From: Fermentimonas sp.
GTDB lineage: Bacteria; Bacteroidota; Bacteroidia; Bacteroidales; Dysgonomonadaceae
Assembly: GCA_028709385.1 (NCBI GenBank)
Contig: JAQVXD010000004.1
Coordinates: forward strand, 3,157 to 67,156
Direction of reading: 5' to 3'
Length of the DNA: 64,000 bases
This document shows positions 35,604 to 43,737 of the stretch, in pieces. The stretch's first letter is position 1. Each line of letters begins with the position of its first letter. Below the pieces are notes generated by a model. It saw only the letters and a program-made list of their open reading frames with translations, searched no databases and was not told the origin of the DNA. The translations under genes and the position numbers were made by a program.

Positions 35604-36479
35604 TTACTCAACCATCTTAATATCCCTCAACCAGGATAACACCCTGTGAGGCCATTCATTCACCGTGTGCCCGGTATTTCTCACCCCGTATCCATGTCCT
35701 CCCGAAGGATACAGATGCATAGCTGCAGGCACTCCTGCTTCTTTAAGAGCATAATAATAGAAAATGCTGCTGTCAATAAAACTCTTATCATCCTGTGTTT
35801 GAATAAGTATAGTTGGCGGGGTATTCTCATCCACCTTCAGCTCCGGAGAAATGGTGAAGTTGTCTGCCGAAAGATACGCAGGATATACAAGCACGGTAAA
35901 ATCAGGACGCAGACTTACATCATCATACGAATCGACTCTTGGATAGGTACGATTACTGTAATTAGTACTTGCCACAGCCGACAGATGGGCACCTGCAGAA
36001 AAGCCCAATACTCCGATCTTATCAGGATTAATGTTCCAATCCTTTGCATGAGAGCGAGTAAAAGCAATAGCCCTTTGTACGTCCTGCAATGGCGCTTCGT
36101 ACATCTCTAAACCTTCACGGCGAGGCACTCGATACTTCACAAGAACACAGTTTATGCCATAGTTGTTGAACCGATTACAAATCTCAGTTCCCTCAAGATT
36201 ATACGCAAGTATATTATACCCGCCTCCCGGATTCACAATAATAGTTACACCCGAGTTGTTATCGGCAGGAGCAGGATAAAATGTAATAGAAGGCTCACTG
36301 ACATTACCTACACGCAACACCGGGCATCCCGCCACTTTGTTGCCCGAGGCATCATCAACCTGTTTCATCTTCACCGTCTCACCCGGTGCCCCGTCAGTAA
36401 ACAGTAATATTGGTTTCTCCTGTGATAGTAAAGTCATCGCTGCAGTTATAAAAATTAGCAGTAAAAGTGTTTGTTTCAT
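35604..36479 (-). CDS. Secreted alpha/beta-hydrolase esterase
   Basis: A 291-residue enzyme with a signal peptide (MKQTLLLLIFITAAMTLLSQ). Oxyanion-type loop VNPGGGYN (82-89), nucleophile Ser161 in GFSAGAH and catalytic His near the end in PSGGHGYG identify an esterase of the BD-FAE/acetyl-esterase type. These often remove acetyl or aryl groups from plant or mucin glycans. Acting with the neighbouring sulfatase it may strip decorations from a polysaccharide; the pair is co-directional with a 104-base gap. The exact substrate cannot be inferred. Confidence 0.88.
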   Translation of the reverse strand: MKQTLLLLIFITAAMTLLSQEKPILLFTDGAPGETVKMKQVDDASGNKVAGCPVLRVGNVSEPSITFYPAPADNNSGVTIIVNPGGGYNILAYNLEGTEICNRFNNYGINCVLVKYRVPRREGLEMYEAPLQDVQRAIAFTRSHAKDWNINPDKIGVLGFSAGAHLSAVASTNYSNRTYPRVDSYDDVSLRPDFTVLVYPAYLSADNFTISPELKVDENTPPTILIQTQDDKSFIDSSIFYYYALKEAGVPAAMHLYPSGGHGYGVRNTGHTVNEWPHRVLSWLRDIKMVE

Positions 36480-36503
36480 TATTAAATATGTTTATTGCGT
36501 TTG

Positions 36504-36511
36504 CAAATATA
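36504..36511 (-). promoter_or_regulatory. -7 element of the esterase-sulfatase pair
   Basis: Reverse strand TATATTTG, an exact TAnnTTTG match, about 25 bases before the ATG at 36479. The -33 element is not clear. Confidence 0.45.
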
Positions 36512-36572
36512 TCAATTACTATTCAATACTGAAACTCTATAGTTATCGCCCAACCTATCCTCAATAATTTAT

Positions 36573-36616
36573 GAGGTTGATATGATGCTGTAACGAGGTT
36601 GATACGATGTTGATTT
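36573..36616. repeat. 22-bp imperfect tandem repeat
   Basis: Two 22-base units, 36573-36594 and 36595-36616, each starting GAGGTTGATA; 16 of the first 18 bases agree, and a third broken GAGCGAGGT follows. They are in the 446-base divergent gap 36480-36925, which otherwise contains two -7 elements and no gene that I can support. Confidence 0.6.
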
Positions 36617-36834
36617 GAGCGAGGTATAGCTGATTCATATACTTTATATTGCCGAAGCAGATTCTATGTGCATTATTAGAGTATGTCTTATTGGTATTGA
36701 TTTAATATATGCAACTATCATACATTCTATAATCTTACTCCAAAGCTTGTTGTGAGGGGGTTTTGAAATATAGTTGACGTAACTAAAAAGAGGATAGAGT
36801 ACATTAAATGAGCGGTTATTTAAGTCTAATATGT

Positions 36835-36842
36835 TAAATTTG
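36835..36842 (+). promoter_or_regulatory. -7 element of the FrnE-like gene
   Basis: TAAATTTG is an exact TAnnTTTG match with a start near 36849, leaving a leader of about 77 bases. A 4-bp GC stem (CCCC/GGGG, around 36861-36875) lies in the leader. The -33 region is weak. Confidence 0.45.
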
Positions 36843-36925
36843 TAGTGAAAAGCATCATGGCCCCTGCTATTGGGGAATTTGAGTGGTGCGAGTTGATCAA
36901 TAATAAAAGAAATAATTTTAATCGT

Positions 36926-37633
36926 ATGAAAATTGAAATATGGAGCGATGTGATGTGCCCGTTTTGTTACATCGGCAAGAGAAATTTTGAAACTGCGCTG
37001 GAGCAGTTCGGTGACAAAAATAAACTTGAGGTAGTTTGGAAGAGTTTTCAGCTGGATCCTACGCTTCCTGAAGTGCAGAACGGCAGTTACACCGAGCACC
37101 TTATGGATAGCAAGGGTATGCCCCGCAAGCAAGTTGAAGGTATGCTGGGAAATGTTACGCAGATGGCAAAAAATGTGGGACTGGAGTATGATTTCGACAA
37201 GTCGGTAATGGTTAATTCTTTCAAGTCTCACAGGTTGCTGCAGCTTTCCAAAACGCGCGGATTGGGTGATGCAACCGAAGAACGTCTGTTCAGGGCTTTC
37301 TTTACAGAGGGCAAAAATATTGCTGATGATGAAACGCTGGTGGAGCTAGGAAAAGAAGTGGGACTCAACGAAACTGAGATCCGCAATGCTCTTACTGATG
37401 AGAAGTACTCCGACATGGTAAAACAGGACATTCAGGAAGCGCGTTCAATTGGTGTAAGTGGTGTTCCGTTTTTCGTGTTCAACAGGAAATATGCCGTTTC
37501 GGGTGCTCAGCCGCCTCAGGCATTTCTGCAGACGCTGGAGAAATCGTTTGGTGAATGGAGAGAGGCCAATCCTGAGATTAAGATTGAGGTCACAAAAGGA
37601 CAGAGTTGCTCAATCGACGGGGTTTGTGAATGA
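36926..37633 (+). CDS. DsbA/FrnE-like thioredoxin-fold oxidoreductase
   Basis: 235 residues starting MKIEIWSDVMCPFC, where Cys11-Pro-Phe-Cys14 is the redox motif at the start of the first helix. The cis-proline loop is SGVPFFVF near residue 180. No signal peptide, so it acts in the cytoplasm like FrnE-type proteins (2-hydroxychromene-2-carboxylate isomerase/DsbA-like group), which reduce or isomerise disulfides and help in oxidative stress. A second ATG 27 codons upstream exists, but MKIEIW matches the family start and follows the A/T-rich leader. A C-terminal pair of Cys (SCSIDGVC) may be an extra redox site. Single gene with terminator. Confidence 0.9.
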   Translation: MKIEIWSDVMCPFCYIGKRNFETALEQFGDKNKLEVVWKSFQLDPTLPEVQNGSYTEHLMDSKGMPRKQVEGMLGNVTQMAKNVGLEYDFDKSVMVNSFKSHRLLQLSKTRGLGDATEERLFRAFFTEGKNIADDETLVELGKEVGLNETEIRNALTDEKYSDMVKQDIQEARSIGVSGVPFFVFNRKYAVSGAQPPQAFLQTLEKSFGEWREANPEIKIEVTKGQSCSIDGVCE

Positions 37634-37681
37634 AAAAAACTTTTGTGATTGAAATAAACTTGGGTTAAATGTTTGATACAG

Positions 37682-37717
37682 ATCCCCGGGATTACAATTG
37701 TGATTCCGGGGATTTTT
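37682..37717 (+). terminator. Rho-independent terminator after the FrnE-like gene
   Basis: GC-rich stem ATCCCCGGGAT (37682-37692) with ATTCCGGGGAT (37703-37713), 11 pairs with one G-U, a 10-base loop and TTTTT after it. Placed before the convergent fetB-like gene. Confidence 0.85.
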
Positions 37718-37735
37718 GTTTAATGACAACCTGAA

Positions 37736-38509
37736 TCATTTCAACTGCCCCCTCTGATTAAAAAACGTTCGTGAGCCCCACTTGATTACTATGTAAACCG
37801 TGAGAGTTACGCTGCCCATAATTCCCAGCATTATAGCTATCTGATATTTTATGGCAGCAAGTGGCGGCGCTCCTGCAAGAATCTGGCCGGTCATCATTCC
37901 GGGAAGGAAAACTATACCCATTCCCATCATAGAGTTTATTGTAGGCACCAGCGCCTGGTAGAAAGCTCTTCCGGTAATCTCTCTCATAATCAGTGAGGGC
38001 TTGCCTCCAAGCATAAGAGCATTCTCTATGACAGCGCGGTTATCTTTCATGCCGGTCAGCAATCCGTCGATTCCAAGCGTGATACCTGTCATGGAGTTGC
38101 CGATCATCATCCCTGCAATCGGTATAAAGTATTGAGGCTGATACCATGGCTCTATTCTGAAGACCAAAATAATAAAATATAATATAGTGATTCCTGTACC
38201 GGTAAACATTGCCACTCCAACAATCTTCTTAATGTCTTCAGGCACATTCCCCACCCTCTGAAATGTATTTATAACTGCGAAAGTGAGCATCAAAAGCAGC
38301 ACGATAAGACTGAACCAAACACTGGGGTTGTCAAATATGTATGTAAGGATATATCCCACCAGAATGAGCTGTACAGTCATCCTGACGGAAGAAAGAATTA
38401 TCTCCCATTCATGTCCGAGTCTCTCTTTGCGCATTATTGCAAGCAGAATGAGCAGGAATATAAATGCTGCTGCCAGTCCGATTAATGTTACATCTTGCAT
38501 TTCTTCCAT
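37736..38509 (-). CDS. fetB: FetB-like ABC exporter permease
   Basis: A 257-residue membrane protein with about seven helices, of the UPF0014/YbbM family. The E. coli homologue FetB, with FetA, exports iron and gives resistance to oxidative stress. Characteristic blocks are YFIPIAGMMIGNSMTGITLG and LPGMMTGQILAGAPPLAAIKYQ. It sits 30 bases after the fetA-like gene on the same strand, so the two form an operon. Substrate by family only. Confidence 0.88.
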   Translation of the reverse strand: MEEMQDVTLIGLAAAFIFLLILLAIMRKERLGHEWEIILSSVRMTVQLILVGYILTYIFDNPSVWFSLIVLLLMLTFAVINTFQRVGNVPEDIKKIVGVAMFTGTGITILYFIILVFRIEPWYQPQYFIPIAGMMIGNSMTGITLGIDGLLTGMKDNRAVIENALMLGGKPSLIMREITGRAFYQALVPTINSMMGMGIVFLPGMMTGQILAGAPPLAAIKYQIAIMLGIMGSVTLTVYIVIKWGSRTFFNQRGQLK

Positions 38510-38539
38510 TTTTTCTATTTCTTTTGTTTAAGGTCTTTT

Positions 38540-39220
38540 TTATAATCCGGAATAGTGCATATTATTTTCATCTTTCAGAGAAATATTATCAACAATATCC
38601 TGAATCTTTCCGTCAGAAAGAGTAATAATTGTGTCGGCAAATTTTTCGGCAACACTCCTGGAGTGGGTAACCATAACAAGGGTACCTGCCGTCTCCCGTG
38701 AGTAATCCACAACCATACGTATAATAAAATCCTCTGTTTCATCGTCAAGTGCCGATGAGGGTTCATCAAGAAGCAGAGTCTCTGGTTTAAGTAATAATAC
38801 TCTTGCCAGTGCAATACGCTGCTTCTCACCACCCGACATATTTTTTGTATCTGAGTCGAGTGAATGCGTTAGTCCCACCTTCTCCAGTAACCCTTTATAA
38901 GTTACATCATCAGCAAGATCTCTCACAGTATAACGCAATGTTTTCTCAAAGTTGTCCCTGATATTACCAGTAAACATTACCGGTGTTTGAGGAAGCATTA
39001 CAACCTCTCTCCTAAGCTCAAAGGGGTTATACTCCTCTATATTTTTGTCTTTATATAGTATTTCTCCCTTATCTGCCGAAATCATGTTGTTAAGCAGCTT
39101 CAGCAGAGTAGTTTTGCCTCCACCGCTTTTACCTACGATGCAGGTTACGTTGTGTTCCTCAACTTGAAGATAATCTATATCGAGGATATTTTTAAACTTA
39201 AGATCTTTAATTTTGAACAT
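38540..39220 (-). CDS. fetA: FetA-like ABC transporter ATPase
   Basis: 226 residues with a Walker A GKSGGGKTT, Q-loop MLPQTPVMF, signature MSGGEKQR and Walker B LLLDEPSSALD, and the H-loop VTHS. Gene order and the FetB-like partner place it as the ATPase of a FetAB-type iron or metal exporter; the ATPase alone would be generic. First gene of the pair. Confidence 0.85.
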   Translation of the reverse strand: MFKIKDLKFKNILDIDYLQVEEHNVTCIVGKSGGGKTTLLKLLNNMISADKGEILYKDKNIEEYNPFELRREVVMLPQTPVMFTGNIRDNFEKTLRYTVRDLADDVTYKGLLEKVGLTHSLDSDTKNMSGGEKQRIALARVLLLKPETLLLDEPSSALDDETEDFIIRMVVDYSRETAGTLVMVTHSRSVAEKFADTIITLSDGKIQDIVDNISLKDENNMHYSGL

Positions 39221-39343
39221 TTGATGACTAATATTTACACGTAGTGTCTTAACTAATTCTATTATAAACAGGCAGAATCACTGTTTTGTTAAATTAATCC
39301 TGAGATAACTAATCTCTTTTATAAATGTCAGACTAGAAAAGCT

Positions 39344-41518
39344 CTAATTAAACCAGTATGACAACTTCACCACCAGCGCCCTGTTGCGCACCTCACGGGT
39401 ATTGGCAAAGTAATTGTCGGTATAAACGATGAAAAGATCAGATACGGGCTTGTATCGCCACTGAAACCTGATATTAACGTTGGTGTTGTTGAGCTGCTCG
39501 TTGTATTGCACAAAAGTGGTAAGATATACTTTTGGAGAGAAGGTGACATCCAGCTTGGGACCTATCAGCCAGAACTGATGATGTTTAAATGGCTCGGGCA
39601 GTCTGAGATTTGTATAGACTGTGTTGAGCGACAGATTGATAAACGGCTGATACCTGTAGATGATATTGGCCTCTACCATATCCACTTTTCCGCTGTAAAA
39701 ACCGCCCTTGGCGTAGAGCAGAGAGCCGTTCAGAGGGCGGCGGGGACTCGTTTCGATTTCGCCGAACCACTGTTTGTATCTGTATTCGCTTCCGGCAGGA
39801 AGAAAAACATCACTCACATGTGTAGGGTCAAAATCCTCCATCAGCCTGATATGAAGGTCTGTAACTCCCGTTGTGAAGCTTGAGTTACCGTCGAAATTCA
39901 CAAAGTAGCCGAGCTCGAAAGAGTGATCGAGTTTCTCGAAACCGGGAGTGTAGTATGTCTCCAGTTCGGCAAACGGTCCGTGAGTTACAACCAGCTTATT
40001 TGGAATAAACGAGTACTTAACTTCGGGATTGAAAGAGACATAATTACTGCGCCTTACATATCCGGTTTCGGCAAGGAAGTTCTCGCCCACTGCCGTTTGT
40101 CTCAACTCAAGATTTAGATTCCTTTTGTTGTAATCAACAGATACGCCCTGAGCATACTGCTTATCGGGGTTGCCCGGACGAAATGAGCGGTGATAGAAAA
40201 ACTTTCCGGTCCATACGTTATCACTGCTTGCCATATTGTAATCTAGAGCTGCAACACGGTTGAACTGATCACTTCCGGAGTACTCCTTGTTTACGAACAT
40301 GAAACTGATATTCGACCTTGAAAAGAGCTTCTGCTGCATCGACATGACAGTGTAGTTGCGAACCGGCATAATGCTTGTTTGGTCGGTTATCATATGCATG
40401 AAGCCGAGACGGAAATCATTACCAATCTTACCTGTAAACCTGGCACCACCGAGCACAGGAGCATCCAGTCCTATTCTTCTGGAGAAGAAAGGGGTTATAT
40501 CATAATCACCATATTCTGAAAAAAGATCCTGATTCTCGAGGAAAAACTGACGCTTTTCTGGGAAGAAAAGCTCGAAACGGTCGACATTCATCTGCTGCTG
40601 ATCCACCTCCACCTGTGCAAAGTCGGGGTTGTAAGTAAGGTCAAGATTAGTTGAAGTAGAAAAACCGATCTTTGCATCAACACCAAAGCTCCTGCGGTAG
40701 CCTGCCTCTTCTCCCGCTTCAAAATCACGATGATAGCCACCAAGTACATAGGGTATCAGAGAGAAATTGAGTCGCGGTTCAGGCAGCGGCTCATCAAAGA
40801 TAAGTACACCCGTATAAGCAGGCGAAGCGTGAGGAAACTGACGAGGAACAGGTGCCCATGCAGATTTCTCGTTAGTCCTCAGATCGAGGCGACCGAAATT
40901 CACATACCACACCTTACTGTCCTTGGGATATCGCAAAGATTTAAAAGGCACCCTGATCTCGGTGATCCATTTGTCGGGATAATTCTCAACTTCAACCTCT
41001 ATCTTGCTGTCCCAGTTGAGATTAGTTTGAGAACCTGTCACAACACCATCCCATATTGCACCCGAAGGAGAGCTGCCGAAAGTGTAGGCGTTTGTCTGGT
41101 CTCTGAAAGTATCAAAAACAGTGAGCAGGTTATCATTATAATTAAACCTGAAGTCTCTTCTGAACGACTCTGCCACTCTCTTTCCGGGAATCGTGTCATA
41201 AAAGATTGTAGCAATATATAGAGCTTTATCGTCATATGTGACCATGGCAACCGATTGCTGAGAGGCATACCCACTGTCGACGGGAGTCACCAGGCGGAAG
41301 TTTGTTGCAACATTGGCATTTTGCCAATCCTCCTCATCCAGTACACCGTCAAGAGTGATTTCACCCTTCATCTTTTTGGCTACATAAACGTAATTCTTGT
41401 TTTGAGTATTAATACCAATAGTATCGGGAAGCACCTTCTGAACATTCTGAGCACCAGCCTGTACAAAAAACATCAAGCAAAGCAATAAAGCAGCAGTTCC
41501 ATTTTTTAATGATTTCAT
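39344..41518 (-). CDS. DUF5916 outer-membrane-type protein with CBM9-like N-terminus
   Basis: 724 residues with a signal peptide (FVQAGAQ) after MKSLKNG. An N-terminal CBM9-like domain (about 45-235, GEITLDGVLDEEDWQ and FRDQTNAYTFGSSPSG) is followed by a large beta-barrel-like part (FFPEKRQFFLENQDLF and the last strand KLSYWFN), as in the DUF5916 family. Its role is not established. An extension of 26 codons upstream was rejected because MKSLKNG gives a proper signal peptide. Single gene with a well-formed promoter. Confidence 0.85.
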   Translation of the reverse strand: MKSLKNGTAALLLCLMFFVQAGAQNVQKVLPDTIGINTQNKNYVYVAKKMKGEITLDGVLDEEDWQNANVATNFRLVTPVDSGYASQQSVAMVTYDDKALYIATIFYDTIPGKRVAESFRRDFRFNYNDNLLTVFDTFRDQTNAYTFGSSPSGAIWDGVVTGSQTNLNWDSKIEVEVENYPDKWITEIRVPFKSLRYPKDSKVWYVNFGRLDLRTNEKSAWAPVPRQFPHASPAYTGVLIFDEPLPEPRLNFSLIPYVLGGYHRDFEAGEEAGYRRSFGVDAKIGFSTSTNLDLTYNPDFAQVEVDQQQMNVDRFELFFPEKRQFFLENQDLFSEYGDYDITPFFSRRIGLDAPVLGGARFTGKIGNDFRLGFMHMITDQTSIMPVRNYTVMSMQQKLFSRSNISFMFVNKEYSGSDQFNRVAALDYNMASSDNVWTGKFFYHRSFRPGNPDKQYAQGVSVDYNKRNLNLELRQTAVGENFLAETGYVRRSNYVSFNPEVKYSFIPNKLVVTHGPFAELETYYTPGFEKLDHSFELGYFVNFDGNSSFTTGVTDLHIRLMEDFDPTHVSDVFLPAGSEYRYKQWFGEIETSPRRPLNGSLLYAKGGFYSGKVDMVEANIIYRYQPFINLSLNTVYTNLRLPEPFKHHQFWLIGPKLDVTFSPKVYLTTFVQYNEQLNNTNVNIRFQWRYKPVSDLFIVYTDNYFANTREVRNRALVVKLSYWFN

Positions 41519-41593
41519 GTGATTGAAAGATTGCCCAAATCTTTTATTTAGGTATTTATAAACGTTTTTCAAAAAAATAATCAGAATAATTCT

Positions 41594-41624
41594 CAAATTT
41601 AGGAAAATAATTGACAGCTGACAA
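41594..41624 (-). promoter_or_regulatory. Promoter of the DUF5916 gene
   Basis: Reverse strand TTG (41624-41622), 20 bases, TAAATTTG (41601-41594), an exact TAnnTTTG match with -33-like TTG at the right distance. Confidence 0.6.
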
Positions 41625-41701
41625 CAAATAATGATATTGGCACGTTAATTGTAATAACTAAGGAAGAGTAATTGATTACATCTATAAAAAGAAGATAATT
41701 T

Positions 41702-42196
41702 ATGAACAACGATAAATATATTATACCAGCAAAGACCCGTATTGGGCATGTCCATTTGAAAGTATCAGATCTTAACAGGGCTATAGATTTTTATAGCGGA
41801 CTGCTTGGATTTGAAGTAACTATGAATTATGGCAGTCAGGCAGCATTTTTGTCAGCAGGCGGCTATCATCACCATATAGGGCTCAACACCTGGCACAGCA
41901 AGGGTGCTGCACCTGCACCTGTAAACTCGGCCGGGCTATATCACGTGGCAATTGTATTTCCTGAAAGAAAGGACCTTGCAATGATTTTCAAACGGTTACT
42001 GGATGCCAAATATCCTCTCGCCGGTGCAAGTGATCACGGCGTATCGGAAGCCATTTACCTGAACGACCCGGACGGAAACGGACTTGAACTCTATTGGGAT
42101 AAGCCAAGAAACCAGTGGCCTTCAACACCTGATGGCGGAATGGATATGTACACAAAGGCACTTGACATTGAGGATCTTTTAAGTGAAATTGAATGA
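41702..42196 (+). CDS. VOC superfamily protein, catechol-dioxygenase/glyoxalase-like
   Basis: A 164-residue protein with two beta-alpha-beta-beta-beta modules. First module: IGHVHLKVSDLNRAIDFYSG; second: LYHVAIVFPERKDLA and DPDGNGLELYWDKP. His18 region, the internal His and Glu in ELYW are the usual metal ligands. It resembles the CatE/2,3-dioxygenase-like group; substrate not readable. A SD-like AGAAGA precedes the ATG. Confidence 0.85.
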   Translation: MNNDKYIIPAKTRIGHVHLKVSDLNRAIDFYSGLLGFEVTMNYGSQAAFLSAGGYHHHIGLNTWHSKGAAPAPVNSAGLYHVAIVFPERKDLAMIFKRLLDAKYPLAGASDHGVSEAIYLNDPDGNGLELYWDKPRNQWPSTPDGGMDMYTKALDIEDLLSEIE

Positions 42197-42199
42197 CGT

Positions 42200-42260
42200 T
42201 CGGGTTGATTAATATTCGAGTTGATAAATAAATCGGGTTGATTAATAAAATCGGGTTGAT
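42200..42260. repeat. Imperfect tandem repeat of TCGGGTTGAT
   Basis: TCGGGTTGAT (or TCGAGTTGAT) occurs at 42200, 42216, 42233 and 42251, with AT-rich spacers of 6-8 bases, directly after the VOC gene stop and before a terminator. Confidence 0.7.
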
Positions 42261-42264
42261 TAAA

Positions 42265-42300
42265 AAAAGTCCGGGGAGATTCTATTCTTCCCGGACTTTT
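42265..42300. terminator. Bidirectional terminator between VOC and gmd genes
   Basis: An 11-bp perfect stem AAAAGTCCGGG (42265-42275) with CCCGGACTTTT (42290-42300) and a 14-base loop. A tracts and T tracts flank it, so it can stop both convergent transcripts. Confidence 0.88.
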
Positions 42301-42317
42301 ATTCAATTTTCAACTCA

Positions 42318-43415
42318 TTATTTCCCGTTAACTTCCTGATCAATATCCGCTTTAAGCCGAAGTTTCCGCACAAACCGCATATCATGCTCCACCATAATCT
42401 TAACAAGAGTGGCGAAAGGAGTCTTAGTTGGGTTCCATCCAAGAAGAGTACGGGCTTTTGTCGGGTCGCCTAGTAACTGCTCAACCTCCGCCGGTCGGAA
42501 ATATTTAGGATCCACCTCCACGATCACACGTCCCGTTTCAGTTTCAATACCCTTTTCATTAACACCCTCACCCTCCCAGCGCAGAGTGATACCCGCCTCA
42601 GCAAAAGCAAGAGTACAAAATTCACGCACCGAGTGCATCTCACCCGTTGCAATCACAAAATCCTCCGGTTCAGGGTGCTGCAGCATCAGCCACATACACT
42701 CAACATAATCCCTGGCATAACCCCAGTCGCGCTTGGCATCAAGATTACCCAGATACAGCTTATCCTGCATCCCCTGCGCAATTCGTGCAGCAGCGATAGT
42801 TATCTTGCGGGTTACGAAAGTCTCCCCTCTCCTTTCACTCTCATGATTAAAAAGGATACCGTTTACAGCGTACATACCATACGACTCCCTGTAGTTCTTA
42901 GTAATCCAGAAACCATAAAGTTTGGCAACCCCGTAAGGACTTCGAGGATAAAAAGGAGTAGTCTCTTTTTGTGGCACCTCCTGCACCAGACCAAACAACT
43001 CAGAAGTAGAAGCCTGATATACACGCGTTTTCTTTTCCAGTCCCAGAATCCTCACCGCCTCCAGCAGTCTGAGTGTACCCACAGCATCCACCTCCGCCGT
43101 ATATTCCGGCACATCAAAACTCACCTTAACATGGCTCTGAGCTGCAAGGTTATATATCTCATCAGGTTTAACTGTCTGAATCACCCTTATAAGAGAGCTT
43201 GAGTCGGTCATATCCGCATAATGCAGATTAATCAGTCGCTTCTGATGCATATCCCTTACCCACTCATCTAGATAAAGATGTTCGATCCTGCCCGTGTTAA
43301 AAGAAGAAGACCTTCTCATAAGTCCGTGAACCTCATATCCCTTCTCCAGAAGAAACTCTGCAAGATATGATCCGTCCTGTCCCGTAATACCGGTAATTAA
43401 AGCTGTTTTTGTCAT
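42318..43415 (-). CDS. gmd: GDP-mannose 4,6-dehydratase
   Basis: 365 residues with a Rossmann start [19 protein letters not shown] and the catalytic group Thr-Ser-Glu (STSELFG) with YGVAK. It converts GDP-D-mannose to GDP-4-keto-6-deoxymannose, the first step to GDP-fucose; the second enzyme, fcl, is at 52360. Together they supply a fucose donor to the polysaccharide locus. A -7 element lies upstream. It is separated from the rest of the locus by the plus-strand fimbrillin gene. Confidence 0.97.
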   Translation of the reverse strand: MTKTALITGITGQDGSYLAEFLLEKGYEVHGLMRRSSSFNTGRIEHLYLDEWVRDMHQKRLINLHYADMTDSSSLIRVIQTVKPDEIYNLAAQSHVKVSFDVPEYTAEVDAVGTLRLLEAVRILGLEKKTRVYQASTSELFGLVQEVPQKETTPFYPRSPYGVAKLYGFWITKNYRESYGMYAVNGILFNHESERRGETFVTRKITIAAARIAQGMQDKLYLGNLDAKRDWGYARDYVECMWLMLQHPEPEDFVIATGEMHSVREFCTLAFAEAGITLRWEGEGVNEKGIETETGRVIVEVDPKYFRPAEVEQLLGDPTKARTLLGWNPTKTPFATLVKIMVEHDMRFVRKLRLKADIDQEVNGK

Positions 43416-43519
43416 TATTTTAAATTATTTATATTAAATTTCAGCAACCTCCCCAAAACCGTCAGTATCCCTTTTTACAGTTTTAAGAAACAACCGACTT
43501 TCGTTAGCTTATTGAACAT

Positions 43520-43527
43520 CAAATGTA
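43520..43527 (-). promoter_or_regulatory. -7 element of gmd
   Basis: Reverse strand TACATTTG, an exact TAnnTTTG match, about 105 bases before the gmd ATG. It lies in the 322-base divergent gap 43416-43737. Nothing else in the gap, apart from a possible promoter for the fimbrillin gene, was recognised. Confidence 0.5.
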
Positions 43528-43737
43528 CAAAAAATGTTTAATTTTTCACAGAATAATATCCAATATGCTTGCGCTTTTAATAGAATATTTTTAATTTTAA
43601 CTTCCCAAAAGTATAGCATAATGAGCACATGTCACTCATTTCGGACATTTAGCTTCATTATGTTATTTTTTTGTTGCCAAATCTGACCATATGGTACATA
43701 TTTTACATAATTTATTAACTATTTAAACTAATTCAAA

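Noticed and set aside
36644-37231. 195-residue minus-strand ORF opposite the FrnE-like gene
   Set aside because: Most of it lies opposite the well-supported FrnE-like coding region; no family resemblance.
42633-43202. 189-residue plus-strand ORF opposite gmd
   Set aside because: Antisense to the core of gmd, with no recognisable motif.
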